A stretch of 64,000 nt of DNA from Aphrophora alni (GCA_963513935.1 OY740776.1:15207660-15271659); one strand, 5' to 3'. Positions 22,701-34,578 are shown, numbered from the stretch's first letter. Translations and numbers: made by a program. Notes: generated by a model not told the origin, from the sequence alone.

Positions 22701-24740
22701 ACATTTTGATAATTTTTTATTATTATTTTTTTTATTGAAATACTGGATTATTACAATTTTAAGCTACTGCTCAAATAAGTAATACATATACAAGAAATCG
22801 AAAAACATGTTTTGAAGCCTAAATCATAATCTAGGTTCTAGCTACGTAAACCTTACTAGGTATCTAAAAACTTCAATATATTTTGACAATTTAAACTCCA
22901 AAATTAGACGAAATATCAGTAACTTTTATTTTCTTAGGAAAGTTAATCGTACGTAATTATATTTTACGTTAATACATTCCCAGTTACAATAAAGATTTGA
23001 ATGCGGGGGAGGAGAGAATGTAACAGCCGTTATTAACACAAACATTTTTTGTACGAATCATTATATTTAAGGGTAAAAAGGAACCCTCCACCATTTTTTT
23101 TTAATTTATGAAAATTTTACCTCTTAAATATTTGTTTATAAAGTTTAAAAAATATTTTTCATATGAAGTGATAACAATGAAACCTTATTACAATACTAGA
23201 GGTCATTCTATGATACACTTGAGAAGACCACATTTTTAAAAATTCAATGTTTTTTATAGGACCAAAAGCTTATAATTATCTACCCAATAATATAAAAACC
23301 TGTAAAACTTTAAAGGTGTTTTCACGAAAGTCCAAATATTGGTTAATGAAAAAAAAATTAGATCAAATCATCAACATTATAAGTTATCTTTCACAAACAT
23401 AACGTATCTTTCTATCTTTCTACTGTTTACTTATTTGTTTATGCTTTTGTTTTGTTGTATTTTGGATATTTATGGAAATATTTCATAAAAGATGTAGAAA
23501 TGTTTATTTATAAGATATATTTACTAATGTGTTTTTTCTTTGTAATTACACAGAGCAAGCGGCACAGTAATGCAAAATTAAATTTTAATGTAACATCTTT
23601 GACAGACTGTAAATTTTAGTAAGTTTTTATGTTCTTTTCTCCTAATCACCCCTACTGGATACAGGTGATTAGACAACCCTCATAACTCCTGCACATTTAA
23701 CATGTAATAATTGTGGAAATAAAGTATAATTATTTTCCATTTGTTTTAATTTAATTGTGGTTCAAATTTCACGTTACTATCTTTATTTGTATAGCCGATT
23801 TCTGACGGACGGACGGACTTTTCCCATTTCCTGAGGCTATGAAATACAAAAATAAGTCCAAAATACGGAGGTTGAAATTTTTTACGAGTGTAAAACTTAC
23901 TTATACTTCGAATCCGTTAAACAAACATCAAAAATTTCTTTTAATACAAATATTATCTCATAGATTCTTTGTTACACACTTTCCACCCACCGCAATCGAA
24001 ACGTAACAATCGATTATCCTTCATCTCGCGTTCCGACAATATCGATAAAACGTCACAGCAGGTGCCCAAATACTGAACTGATTTTTTTTTTTAAAACCGT
24101 CGTTTAACCAACCGTTATTCACCTGCTCGGTTCCATAATTTGCCCAACACTTTACACCCTAAACCATTAAAGTCCATTTCAACCCCGACATTAGTGACCC
24201 GTAAGCGTTATTTTTAAATTTTAATTGCAGTCTCCGGTGATGTGCTTTTAAGCGTACCCTAACTAAAGTGGAAAAATATTTCAAAATGTTTGAACCGCGC
24301 CTTCTGAAGACGATAATGATAGAACATTAAGACATAGGTAAGGTGTCATTGGAAAGGAATCCAGTCGACGGTATTAATGCTATAATCATGGTACTTACTC
24401 CGGCGTCTCTGTGGATGGAGACATTAGGGTTATTGCAGATGTAACGTGATAGTATCACAATAAAGACTAAATTACCCTGTTGCCGCCTTTTATTCGCACT
24501 TTGCTTTGCGTTGTAATGAGTAAAAGAGTGGACCCAACGCCGATCCTTGGGGCATTCCTTAATCAGATTCAATTATAATACATAGCTACGTATCGCGTGC
24601 GAAAACTATATCCCGTCGTATAAACATTCTTTTTAGAGTATTTTCGAACGTAAGATGTTGTAATTACACAAAATAAGACGTAACTTTTGTATATCTTCAG
24701 GAATTCGAATATAACATTCTTTATTAAACTGCCTAAAGGA
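22701..24740. other. Unannotated AT-rich stretch
   Basis: No gene or known repeat was recognised with confidence. GACGGACGGACGG at 23804 is a short tandem. The segment 24180-24580 is less AT-rich, and its 81-codon reverse frame (24327-24572) has no recognised similarity. Confidence 0.45.
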
Positions 24741-25089
24741 CGGTAGCCTCAGACTAGGATTGTGTCCGGGTGTAATGGGCGTGTCCTCCCTTCTACTTGC
24801 TTCCTTAGCCTGACTTAACGGTACAACCCTTTCCAAGAAAACTAGGTACACAAATTCCTGCTTAGCTTCATATAGTTACTAAAGTTACAACTTCGCGACA
24901 GATTTGTGTAAACGTTTTATTTTTATTTACACCGATAAAAGAAACGAAAGTAGGGTACGCGTTTAAACAGAAGCATTTGAGGTCTATATTTTTTTTATTG
25001 GGGTTGTAACGCTCAAAGTAAACACAACAAAGTGTGGGAGCCCCTCTCTTCCTCTCCAATCCTGACACATTCCTAGCTTGAGGATACTG
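24741..25089 (-). mobile_element. R3 MITE, copy 1
   Basis: Reverse-strand copy of a MITE of about 350 bp. The right end here is GAGGATACTG followed by TA, and the left end is CGGTAGCCTCAGACTAGG, a variant of the other terminal repeat. Internal markers are TTTATCGGTGTAAATA (complement present), GTTGTAACGCTCAAAG and GAAACGAAAGTAGGG. The left TA target copy is not preserved. Confidence 0.8.
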
Positions 25090-25199
25090 TAGCATTTCTC
25101 ACGCCCTATCCACTAAAAAACCCCGATAATTTGATTTTTTTTTTGATGGTTTAAAGATAAACCCTCACGATCATCGCTTTGATAAAAGAGTATAACCTA

Positions 25200-25395
25200 G
25201 AGATGTCCTCAGAGGCACACCCGAGGCTTCTCGCTGGATCTACACCTTTTCATGAAGTCTTGTGTTAGATCTCTCTCTTTCATCTTTCCTATCGGGACTT
25301 TATTGACCAACTCTTGTTCTCTTCCAAAACTGATGGAGTGTGCGAGGGTTAGGTGTCTTTATTTCTAGTTTTATAAGGCGAAAATGACAACAAGG
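25200..25395 (+). repeat. R2 dispersed repeat, copy 4
   Basis: Plus-strand copy with CTCGCTGGATCTACACC, TTTCATCTTTCCTATCGGG, CAACTCTTGTTCTCTTCC and GAGGGTTAGG. It meets copy 5 tail to tail at about 25395. Confidence 0.75.
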
Positions 25396-25555
25396 AAAAA
25401 TAATAAGCTAGAGCCCTTGAAGCAAGGTTCAATGGAACAAGAGTTTTTCAAGAACGATCTGATAAGAAAGATGTAAGGGACGGTTCTAACCCAAGAAAAA
25501 GGTGTAGATCCAGCTAGGAAGCCTCGGGAGTGCCACTACCGTACTCACTAGTAAA
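25396..25555 (-). repeat. R2 dispersed repeat, copy 5 (inverted next to copy 4)
   Basis: Reverse-strand copy: GATCTGATAAGAAAGATG, AGGTGTAGATCCAGCTAGG, GCCTCGGGAGTGCC and CCGTACTCACTAG. With copy 4 it forms a large imperfect inverted pair. Confidence 0.7.
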
Positions 25556-25684
25556 CCTCTATTAAACTGTTTATAAGATATTCCACTTTATATGATGGTG
25601 GGTCATTTTAATTTTTGAGTTATTTTCAGTATTGATTTAGTATATTCATGTGTTTTGTTTGGGCATTTACGTGTTGAATTTTTC

Positions 25685-25912
25685 TCAGTAGTACCGTCTC
25701 GGCAACCCTGAGGGACCTAACTGGATCTACATTTAGATCCCTCTCTTTTATTTGCCTTTCAAGTCTCTCTTGACCGAATCTTGTTTTCTTCCAACACAGA
25801 CGCTATTAGAGTCTTTGTAGGTTAGAGCTCTTTAGAATATTATCTTTTCTGATTTTTTTTATAAGGTGGATGATGACCAAGAGGTTTTTCGGGTTTTAAA
25901 CAACAAGAACAA
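25685..25912 (+). repeat. R2 dispersed repeat, copy 6
   Basis: Plus-strand copy with TCGGCAACCCTGAGG, ACTGGATCTAC, GACGCTATTAGAGTC and GGATGATGACCAAGAGG, ending in AAACAACAAGAAC. Confidence 0.8.
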
Positions 25913-26104
25913 AGTACTAAATTTGAGATAAACTTTGAGCAAAATCAATTGGGTCGATTTTATGAAAAGATACATTGTGTGGTTAGGTCTGTTATTACAA
26001 AAAAAAAACCTTGGGGATGAAAGAGATGAAAGGATTTAAGCGACAGACTAAACAAGAAGATACTCAATATAAGGAACTGGAGAACTGTATGCTGTAATTG
26101 TGAC

Positions 26105-26625
26105 GATTGGAAGAGGATCATTGTGGAGAAGAAGAAGAGGACGATAAAGAAGAAGAAGAGCATAAGATGGAGAAGGAAACGAAAGAATAAGAAGAGAAGA
26201 TGAAGAAGACGAGGAGGAAGTGGAAGAAAGAAGAGGAGGAAGAAAATGAAGAAGAGGAAGTAGAAGAAGAAAAGAAGACTAGGAAGAATAGAAGAGACAA
26301 TTGAACAAAAAGAAGAGGAAGAAAGAGAAGAAAAAGAAGAAGAAGAAGAAGAAGAAGAAGAAGAAAAAGAAGAAGAAGAAGAACAACACACAACAACAAC
26401 AACAACAAAAAGAAGAAGAGGAATAAAAAGAAGAGGAAGAAGAAGAGAAAAAGGAAGAGGAAGAGGGAGAAGAAGAGAAAGATGAAGAGGAGGAGGAAGA
26501 AGAGGAAGAAAAGAAGAAGAAGAGAAAAGAAGAAGAAAAGAGACAGATGAAGAAAAAGCAGAGCGGGAAGAATAAGAAAGAAGGAAAAAGAAGAAGAGCA
26601 AGAAGAAGGAGGAGAAGAAGAAATA
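26105..26625 (+). repeat. Polypurine tract rich in GAA and AGA (about 520 bp)
   Basis: The plus strand is almost pure A and G for over 500 bases, built from GAA, AGAAG and GAGGAA words, with one CAACAACAACAA interruption near 26385-26407. The three long reverse-strand frames here encode only runs of S, L and F and are translations of the complementary CTT tract. Long polypurine runs with local mirror symmetry can form triplex (H-)DNA. Confidence 0.95.
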
Positions 26626-26944
26626 TTTCCATATTGGATTACATATTAAGATTTTAAACTTTTTAAATTATATTAATATAAAATATAAATTAATAACAAT
26701 TATAGCTTTGTGTTTTAAAAACATTAACGATTTAGGAGGGCTCAAAACACAATTTAAAAAAAAAATTATGGTCTTAGAGGAAAAAGACCAAATTCATTAT
26801 CTAAAAAGTGACATGATAAAAGTCTTCTATTCTTATAAAAAACAACGTAAACAATACCAACAATTTAAAGTTAATTAGTTACTTTTTGAAAGTAGATGCT
26901 TTCTTTTACAAAATGATAGCATATAATTTTATAAAGTTTTAACC

Positions 26945-27183
26945 CTTAGGTGCTCACTATAGTAAGTACGGGTTTGGCAATCCCGAGGTGTCGCAGCTGG
27001 ATATACAACTTTTTCACGTAGTCTTGGGTTAGATCACTTTCTTGCATGTCTCTCAGCACCAACTCTTATTTTCTCGTGACCTTGACTATTAGAGTATTCG
27101 AGGGCTAAGGGTTTTTGTTTTACTTTCTTTTTTCTATACGGCGATTACGAATGAGTGGTTTTTCCACTTTAAACAACAAGAGT
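26945..27183 (+). repeat. R2 dispersed repeat, copy 7
   Basis: One of the most complete copies: GTGCTCACTATAGTAAGTAC, GGCAATCCCGAGG, TCACGTAGTCTTGGGTTAG, TTAGAGTATTCGAGGGC and a final AAACAACAAGAG. Confidence 0.85.
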
Positions 27184-28035
27184 TATAAAGTTTTAATTTT
27201 GACTAGTTCAATTTAATCAATATTATATTATTTTAAACATACGTTTTTTGATTAAAAATGTATTTTCAAAAAGATTTTTAAATACAAAAAATAAAAAAAT
27301 ATTCCATTAAAAAAAAAAATCAAACTTGTGTTTTCGCAATTAGGTTTTAAAGTAAGAATTAAAATAATCCAACGGGTTACAAGATACCAATGTTGGCCAT
27401 TTTTCTTGAAACACCCTGTATAGTGTCACATGAGTCGGTAAAAACATCACCCTAAACAAAAACAATGTGTTCCTATAATAAGGTACGCTTCAGTCAAACC
27501 TGTTTGTTAGATTTCACTTAACCGCATATGGTGTGCCTCAAGGCTCACGATGGACCCACTTCTCTTCTTTCCTTATATGCGCGTTTAAACGTATTGTATT
27601 CTAGAAACACGTTTTAACAAATCATTTTGTTTGGGACACTCATTTATCGTAGGGTGAAATTTCAGTCAGGTTTAAGTTTTAGGAAATAGAATGTGTTTTT
27701 TAAAATTTATGGTACAGTGTATATTATAAGATAGGGGAAATATTTATGGTTTTGTTTTATAATTGGTAGATTTTCTGATTTTAACTTATTACGAATTTAA
27801 TTAATTAATGTAACGTTCAAATGATATTCCAAATACCAACATAATAAATACGAAACTAGCGCTGACGTTTTATTAAAAGTGATGAAATAATAGGAATATT
27901 TGGTGTTTATTTTGGGAAAACTAAAGAATACGTTTAAGAAAAGGTCAAATTCAAAGGTAACGTTCCGTGAAAGAAGAGGTTCCACGATCCAGCTCCATCA
28001 TCTTTGCAATAGAAGGTGATCCTCTTAACGAAATG
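27184..28035. other. Unannotated AT-rich stretch
   Basis: No gene was recognised. ACACCCTGTATA at 27411 is the complement of a common insect transposon end (compare 58.6 and 60-62 kb), but no partner end was found nearby. Confidence 0.45.
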
Positions 28036-28102
28036 TTTAAACGTTGGTTTCTTGAGTCTTGTAGGAAATGTTAAATTGTATTGGTAGATCAAGGGGTAGA
28101 AC
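28036..28102 (-). repeat. R1 fragment, copy D
   Basis: Contains only GTTGGTTTCTTGAGTCTTG, GGAAATGTTAAATTG and ATTGGTAGATCAAGG, the complement of the R1 3' region. A short CCTAA run (about 28187-28218) follows 85 bp downstream. Confidence 0.65.
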
Positions 28103-28261
28103 CCAGGGATTGCGGACAGATTCGGTCGGTATAGATTCCTAGACGTTTGCGGTCACCTTACCGTGTACAGGCCACCCTCAGTGTAACCTAACTAACCTAA
28201 CCTTACCTAACCTAACCTACGAATGTGTATAGCGTTGGCGTTTTTGAAAGAAGAAGAATAG

Positions 28262-28549
28262 GAAGGGTGGCTCGAAATCAACTCGAATGCTCCCAGTAAT
28301 GAAAAACTAACGAAGTTCTTCGACTATTTCGTTATCCGGTGACTTGAAAATGATGACGTGCCGTTAGATATGTGGAACTATTTTCGTAAACGACACCGAA
28401 CTACCAACACCGTTGAGAGCTGGCACCACAGGATTAATAATACTCTTGGGAATCGCCATCCGAAAGTGGTTGATCTTATTGCACTCTACAAGAGGAAGAA
28501 GCTGAAAGATCAGACAATATGGAAAGAGGAGGAAGAATATATTATATGA
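28262..28549 (+). pseudogene. MULE-type transposase, C-terminal fragment with a nonsense codon
   Basis: The frame reads LTKFFDYFVIR, a TGA at 28340-28342 where this family normally has tryptophan, then LENDDVPLDMWNYFRKRHR, and RTTNTVESWHHRINNTLG with NRHPKV. The pattern W-N...R-T-x-N-x-V/A-E-x-W/A-H-x-R...HP is characteristic of the C-terminal end of MULE transposases found in insect and other animal genomes. The protein would cut and paste Mutator-like elements through a DDE catalytic core, but that core lies upstream and is absent. The stop can be explained by one TGG to TGA change. The fragment ends at 28547-28549 in a lysine/glutamate-rich tail. The next element begins within a few bases. 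Confidence 0.75.
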
Positions 28550-28552
28550 GTT

Positions 28553-28862
28553 CAGGAGGTGATTTTCCATATTTACCATTGTTGAATCTAGATAAAAATA
28601 TAAGTAGGTATAGTCTAGGGAGTGTAGGACTACAAATAAAACAAATAATTTGTACAATAAAAATTTAGTGCTATTTAGTTTTCTATTTAACTTATTCTAC
28701 ACAACTACTTCAGTTAGTTCATACATGATTCTACCAAATTTCTATTTGTTGCATAAATTATTTGCTTTATTTTTAGTCCTACATTGGTATTTACACATCC
28801 TAGACAATGCTTACTTACATTTTTATCTTGATTCAACAATGGGAAGTGTGGAAAACCTTCTG
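28553..28862. mobile_element. Foldback MITE of about 310 bp
   Basis: Inverted arms of about 100-120 bp. The left arm (28553-28652), complemented, contains AATTATTTGTTTTATTTGTA, GTCCTACA, CCTAGAC and GATTCAACAATGG. The right arm (28743-28862) contains AATTATTTGCTTTATTTTTA, GTCCTACA, CCTAGAC and GATTCAACAATGG in the same order. The arms have diverged by substitutions and small indels. No coding sequence is present. It lies directly after the MULE fragment, so it may be a non-autonomous relative, but no shared ends were found. Confidence 0.75.
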
Positions 28863-29755
28863 AAAATGTTTCAAACGTCAAATGTTCGAAACTTTAAGCG
28901 GATTACACTTTAACGAGTTGGTTTTATCAAACAAAAAATAGTGGTTCCCATAAGGAATTAAAAATTTCACAGCCATATTGGAAAATGGCGGCCATTTACA
29001 AGTTATATCAAAAAGTAGCAACGGTCCCACATTAAAATGTTTACATTTTATTAATAGCTTATCAACAGTGCCCATGATAAAAGAATCACTCTGTATATAG
29101 ACAAACATTTTATTAAACTTTTTTTTTTAACTTGGAGGAATCGAAAGCGAATAAATCTAAGAAAACATCGATTTTTTCCCATCGATATATGATACTATTA
29201 CATATAACAATTTGTTTCGGTATTTCGTTGGAGTCATAAATGACTAACTCATATTTTCCGGTCCGATGGTGAAACAACCCCTTTTCATGCAGGTGTCTCT
29301 CCCATCTATTAGATGAAAAGGGTTACGGAATCTTGCACACGATTAAACTGAAGGGAGTGGGGAGAGTTGATGGTTTTTTTTTGTAAGCCACCTTTTTTTA
29401 AAAGACCACTAATTCAATCAGGCAATAGAAGTCAATAGTGTGGTTTTTTGTCAAAGGGTTGGTTGTAAAAAAATCGGCCGGCAATTAGACACTGTGAAGG
29501 TACGATAATAGCCAATCATTTGCATTATATTTATTTCTATTGTAAGGTCCGGAGGGGGATCGGTGACATGAGTTTAAAATTCTTAATCGGATTCTTTTGT
29601 TGATCGTCTTCTTGGCAGTGCGCCGGAAATGGGTTTTGTTGCCAATTGATCATGAGTAGCTACTTTCCAGATTTCTACAGATATACATTTCTAGAAACTG
29701 TCGTGTCAATAACTTTTAATTTTAGAGAATTTCCAGTGTAAATAAAGCTATTCTA
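28863..29755. other. Unannotated stretch
   Basis: No gene was seen. GAAAATGGCGGCCATTT at about 28980 resembles the R1 core block on a small scale. The rest shows no repeat that I could match. Confidence 0.45.
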
Positions 29756-31236
29756 ATTACCTTCTCTAGATCTGAAGAACTTGGGAAATTAATGTCGATC
29801 TAATAATAAAAAGTCATAACCTAACCTAACCTATCCTAACGAACCTAACCTAACCTAGCATAATGTAACCTAACCTAACCTAACCTAATTACCTTCTCTA
29901 GATCTGAAGAACTTGGGAAATTAACGTCGATCTAATAATAAAAAGTCATAACCTAACCTAACCTATCCTAACGAACCTATCATAACGTAACCTAACCTAA
30001 CCTAATTACCTTCTCTAGATCTGAAGAACTTGGGAAATTAATGTCGATCTAATAATAAAAAGCCATAACCTAACCTAACCTATCCTAACGTAACGTAACC
30101 TAACCTAATCTAACCTAATTACCTTCTCTAGATCTGAAGAACTTGGGAAATTAATGTCGATCTAATAATAAAAAGCCATAATCTAACCTAACCTATCCTA
30201 ACGAACCTAACCTAACCAAGCCTAATGTAACCTAACCTAAACTAACCTAATTACCTTCTGAAGATCTGAAGAACTTGGGAAATTAATGTCGATCTAATAA
30301 TAAAAAGCCATAACCTAACCTAACCTATCCTAACGTAACGTAACCTAACCTAACCTAACCTAATTACCTTCTCTAGATCTGAAGAACTTGGGAAATTAAT
30401 ATCGATCTAATAATAAAAAGCCATAACCTAACCTAACCTATCCTAACGTAACGTAACCTAACCTAATCTAACCTAATTACCTCCTCTAGATCTGAAGAAC
30501 TTGGGAAATTAATGTCGATCTAATAATAAAAAGCCATAATCTAACCTAACCTATCCTAACGAACCTAACCTAACCAAGCCTAATGTAACCTAACCTAAAC
30601 TAACCTAATTACCTTCTGAAGATCTGAAGAACTTGGGAAATTAATGTCGATCTAATAATAAAAAGCCATAACCTAACCTAACCTATCCTAACGTAACGTA
30701 ACCTAACCTAACCTAACCTAATTACCTTCTCTAGATCTGAAGAACTTGGGAAATTAATATCGATCTAATAATAAAAAGCCATAACCTAACCTAACCTATC
30801 CTAACGTAACGTAACCTAACCTAATCTAACCTAATTACCTTCTCTAGATCTGAAGAACTTGGGAAATTAATGTCGATCTAATAATAAAAAGCCATAACCT
30901 AACCTAACCTATCCTAACGTAACGTAACCTAACGTAACCTAATGTAACCTAACCTAACCTAACCTAATTAACTACTCTAGATCTGAAGAACTTGGGAAAT
31001 TAATGTCGATCTAATAATAAAAAGCCATAACCTAACCTAACCTATCCTAACGTAACGTAACGTAACGTAACCTAACCTAACCTAATTACCTTCTCTAGAT
31101 CTGAAGAACTTGGGAAATTAATGTCGATCTAATAATAAAAAGCCATAACCTAACCTAACCTATCCTAACGTAACGTAACGTAACCTAACCAAACCTAACC
31201 TAACCTATTCTAACCTAACCTAACCTAACCTAACCC
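29756..31236. repeat. CCTAA-containing satellite, 12 copies of 113-133 bp, with higher-order structure
   Basis: Monomers start with ATTACCTTCTCTAGATCTG at 29756, 29888, 30005, 30118, 30250, 30363, 30476, 30608, 30721, 30834, 30967 and 31085. Each has a constant core of about 65 bp (GAAGAACTTGGGAAATTAA, GATCTAATAATAAAAAG). A CCTAA-rich tail follows, with variants CCTAACG, CCTATCC and CCAAGCC. The spacing series 132, 113, 113 recurs, and 30118-30475 is repeated almost exactly at 30476-30833. Copy-specific variants such as CCTTCTGAAGATC and AATATCGATC recur in register. The last monomer ends in a plain CCTAA run. Confidence 0.95.
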
Positions 31237-31462
31237 CTACAAAAAATGTTATGACAGGAATTTTAAAACTATTTTATAGGAAATAGAGGACGTCAATAGT
31301 TTTACCACTTGGGGAGTGTAATTTCTACAAGAGGAGGAGGAGCTGAGGACATGATCGACGTGTAAAAAAAAAAACAAAAAAACAAACGTAGCCTTTGTAC
31401 AGTTGTATCTAGTCTGTCGAGCATGGGAGATTCCAGACAGCAAAAAGTTCAGATATTTTAAT

Positions 31463-31675
31463 CCCAAGAGAACCTAGCTGGATTAACCTTTTTTCATGTA
31501 GTCTTGGGTCTTCACTATCTTTTCTATCAGATCTCTCTTGACCTATTCTTGTTTTATTCCGAACCTGGCGTTATTAGAGTATTAGAGGTGTTTCTATTTT
31601 CTGCTGTTTCCTGCCTTTTTTTTAATACGGCGATGATGACCGAGAGGTTTTTGTCTTTAAACAACAAAATCTAAG
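31463..31675 (+). repeat. R2 dispersed repeat, copy 8
   Basis: Plus-strand copy with CCTAGCTGGATTAACC, CATGTAGTCTTGGGTC, CAGATCTCTCTTGACC, GGCGTTATTAGAGTATTAG and GGCGATGATGACCGAGAGG. Confidence 0.8.
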
Positions 31676-31809
31676 GTTCTGAAACATGAAAAATCAAAAA
31701 GAAACTGAAAATCTCCATAAACCGCTGTTTAAGAAAAATATTAAACTTATATAATTAGCAATAAAGATTATAAGTAAGAACAAATGAGATACCAGTAAAT
31801 CTGCAGGTG

Positions 31810-32070
31810 AAGAAGAGGTAATGGAACTGGATTGGCCTTACGCTAAGGAAAAATTAATGTACCATAAATGATTGTGTAGGATTGGAATCCTTAGGGGAAA
31901 ATAGAAGGGTTAGACCAAGAATCACATGGAGAAGATCGGTTGAGAGGGATGCGAAAAGAATTGGGAGAAATCGAATAGAGGTCAGGAATTGCGCAGAACA
32001 GGGTCGGAAGGCGGCATTTCGCGAGGGCTCTATATTCCAAATACTCCAAGACAGGAGTGAAAGGACTTAA
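31810..32070 (+). pseudogene. RTE-like LINE, C-terminal tail of the reverse transcriptase protein, with stops
   Basis: One frame from 31810 reads KKR, stop, WNWIGLTLRKN, stop, then VGLESLGENRRVRPRITWRR followed by SVERDAKRIGRNRIEVRN. The arrangement W-x-W-I-G-H/L...R...G-x-R-R-R-G/V-R-P-x-x-T-W-R-R is the hallmark of the tail after the reverse transcriptase domain in RTE-type and related non-LTR retrotransposons of insects. In full elements this protein nicks the target and primes reverse transcription there. Here only the last 80 or so codons survive. TAA codons at 31819 and 31855 interrupt it, and it ends with a TAA at 32068. No poly(A) or simple-repeat 3' end is evident. Confidence 0.75.
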
Positions 32071-33270
32071 GTAAAGTAAACCCGTCTCCTTCACTCCAAA
32101 GTTAGAATCTAGGAACACTAAATAAATATCAATTCGTGATTGGGAATTTCGAGTGCGTCAAATTTTCCTGATAACAATTATTATTAGATTAAATCCCGGT
32201 AATTTGTTTTGCTTTCTTTCTTAGTATTTAGTTATTCTTTTGCTAATAATATGTTTTGAAGTCTCTTGCGTTAAAAGAAGAGGTTTTTGGGAGGACTCTT
32301 CCAAACGCTTTAACAAATTGAAAAAAGTAATGCGAAGAACTAATTGCGAATTTCCAGAAATGTTGAAAGTAATGATAGCGATTTTAAAATAAGCTTAGCA
32401 GTGATTTACGTATTTTATGTGACGCTGTAACATCTAAGATATTGTAAAATAAACACTGCACAAACTTTCTTATTTACGTTTCTCACAACTAAATAGAAAC
32501 GAACCAAAACTAAAAAGTTAGGTAGTTTAAAATGAACGATGGAAGTCATATTTGAAAAATAAATTATAAATTTCAATAAGGACTTATAAACTTGTTTACC
32601 TTATACTATAAATATTTCTCACCATAAATAGAATTTAATTAAAATTTGGTTTTATTGACGACAGCCAAAGTTTGTTTTTTGCCAATTTTTCCCAAACTTT
32701 GATACTTTAAGTACGATTTTTTGCACACCGATTTGGGTAATTAATTTTCATACTACATTAAAATTTGAACGAAATCGGTAGAGGCGATATTGAAAAATTA
32801 GATATTTGTTCTTTTTTTTTAAAGACAACTCACGAATCAGCATATTTAGAGAGATGGCGACCGGTACATGTCATTTAAGTCCTAAAACGCAACTCTTGAG
32901 AAAACTTTGATCAAAAAATCGTTACAACCGATGTTGAGAAAATCGTAATTTTGTGTTTTTGTAATGGCAGTTGGCTTAGATTTGGAATTATAAAAAAAAG
33001 AAGAACTTGATATGTCCAAAATGCCAACATTCTAAATTAAAATTGGTCCACGTGGTTGAGCACTGTAGAGCACTGGATATCAATGTATATCAAAAGTAAC
33101 CTGTTCTGTAAATATTAGTTTATTTTATATCCTAATAACCATAAGAAACTGGGAAACGTCACATAAATACAAATAAATAAAAAGTAGTAAAGATATTTTT
33201 TGATCAGGTAAAACTTCCTTGGGAAAGTTTTAGAAAATGGTTGAAATTTTATTTTGTAGGCTATTTTGTT
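32071..33270. other. Unannotated AT-rich stretch
   Basis: No gene was recognised. ATAAACACTGCACAAACTTTCTT at 32451-32473 recurs at 43542-43564, suggesting a small shared repeat. Confidence 0.45.
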
Positions 33271-34578
33271 TGGCCACACTGTTAGCATCACTGTTTTATA
33301 ATATCCTCCATTTTGAAGTTGTTGTTATTTACATTGGAAGAAATTTGCTATTGACGCAGTTGTTCTTAATGGTACCTATTGTTAGTTGGGGAAATTTTTG
33401 TTTTAGCTAGTTGGTTTGGCCACACTGTTAACATCACTGTTTTATAATATCCTCCATTTTGAAGTTGTTGTTATTTACATTTGAAGAAATTTGCTATTGA
33501 CGCAGTTGTTCTTAATGGTACCTATTGTAAGTTGGGGAAATTTTTGTTTTAGCTAGTTGGTTTGGCCACACTGTTAACATCACTGTTTTATAATATCCTC
33601 CATTTTGAAGTTGTTGTTATTTACATTTGAAGAAATTTGTTATTGACGCAGTTGTTCTTAATGGTACCTATTGTAAGTTGGGGAAATTTTTGTTTTAGCT
33701 ACAGTGTAGTTGGTTTGGCCACACTGTTAGCATCACTGTTTTATAATATCCTCCATTTTGAAGTTTTTGTTATTTAAATTTGAAGAAATTTGCTATTGAC
33801 GCAGTTGTTCTTAATGGTACCTATTGTAAGTTGGGGAAATTTTTGTTTTAGCTACAGTGTAGTTGGTTTGGCCACACTGTTAACATCACTGTTTTATAAT
33901 ATCCTCCATTTTGAAGTTGTTGTTATTTACATTTGAAGAAATTTGCTATTGACGCAGTTGTTCTTAATGGTACCTATTGTAAGTTGGGGAAATTTTTGTT
34001 TTAGCTACAGTGAAGTTGTTTTGGCCACACTGTTAAATCACTGTTTTATAATATCCTCCATTTTGAAGTTGTTGTTATTTACATTTGAAGAAATTTGCTA
34101 TTGACGCAGTTGGTCTTAATGGTACCTATTGTAAGTTGGGGAAATTTTTGTTTTAGCTTGTTGGTTTGGCCACACTGTTAGCATCACTGTTTTATAATAT
34201 CCTCCATTTTGAAGTTGTTGTTATTTACATTTGAAGAAATTTGCTATTGACGCAGTTGCTCTTAATGGTACCTATTGTAAGTTGGGGAAATTTTTGTTTT
34301 AGCTACAGTGTAGTTGGTTTGGCCATACTGTTAACATCACTGTTTTATAATATCCTCTATTTTGAAGTTGTTGTTATATACATGTGAAGAAATTTGCTAT
34401 TGACGCAGTTGTTCTTAATGGTACCTATTGTAAGTTGGGGAAATTTTTGTTTTAGCTACAGTGTAGTTGGTTTGGCCACACTGTTAGCATCACTGTTTTA
34501 TAATATCCTCCATTTTGAAGTTGTTGTTATTTACATTTGAAGAAATTTGCTATTGAAGCAGTTGTTCCAATGGTACCT
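33271..34578 (+). repeat. Satellite with 146 and 153 bp monomers, about 8.7 copies
   Basis: TGGCCACACTGTTA marks monomers at 33271, 33417, 33563, 33716, 33869, 34022, 34167, 34320 and 34473. Intervals are 146, 146, 153, 153, 153, 145, 153 and 153. The two size classes differ by presence of ACAGTGT after TTTTAGCT. Copies are over 95% alike by eye. The final copy is cut short at about 34578, after GCTATTGAAGCAGTTGTTCC. The 104-codon frame starting in that copy is not supported as a gene. Confidence 0.95.

Noticed and set aside
25960..26632. Three long reverse-strand frames (up to 213 codons) of S, L and F
   Set aside because: They are translations of the complement of a GAA-rich polypurine tract and have no domain-like sequence.
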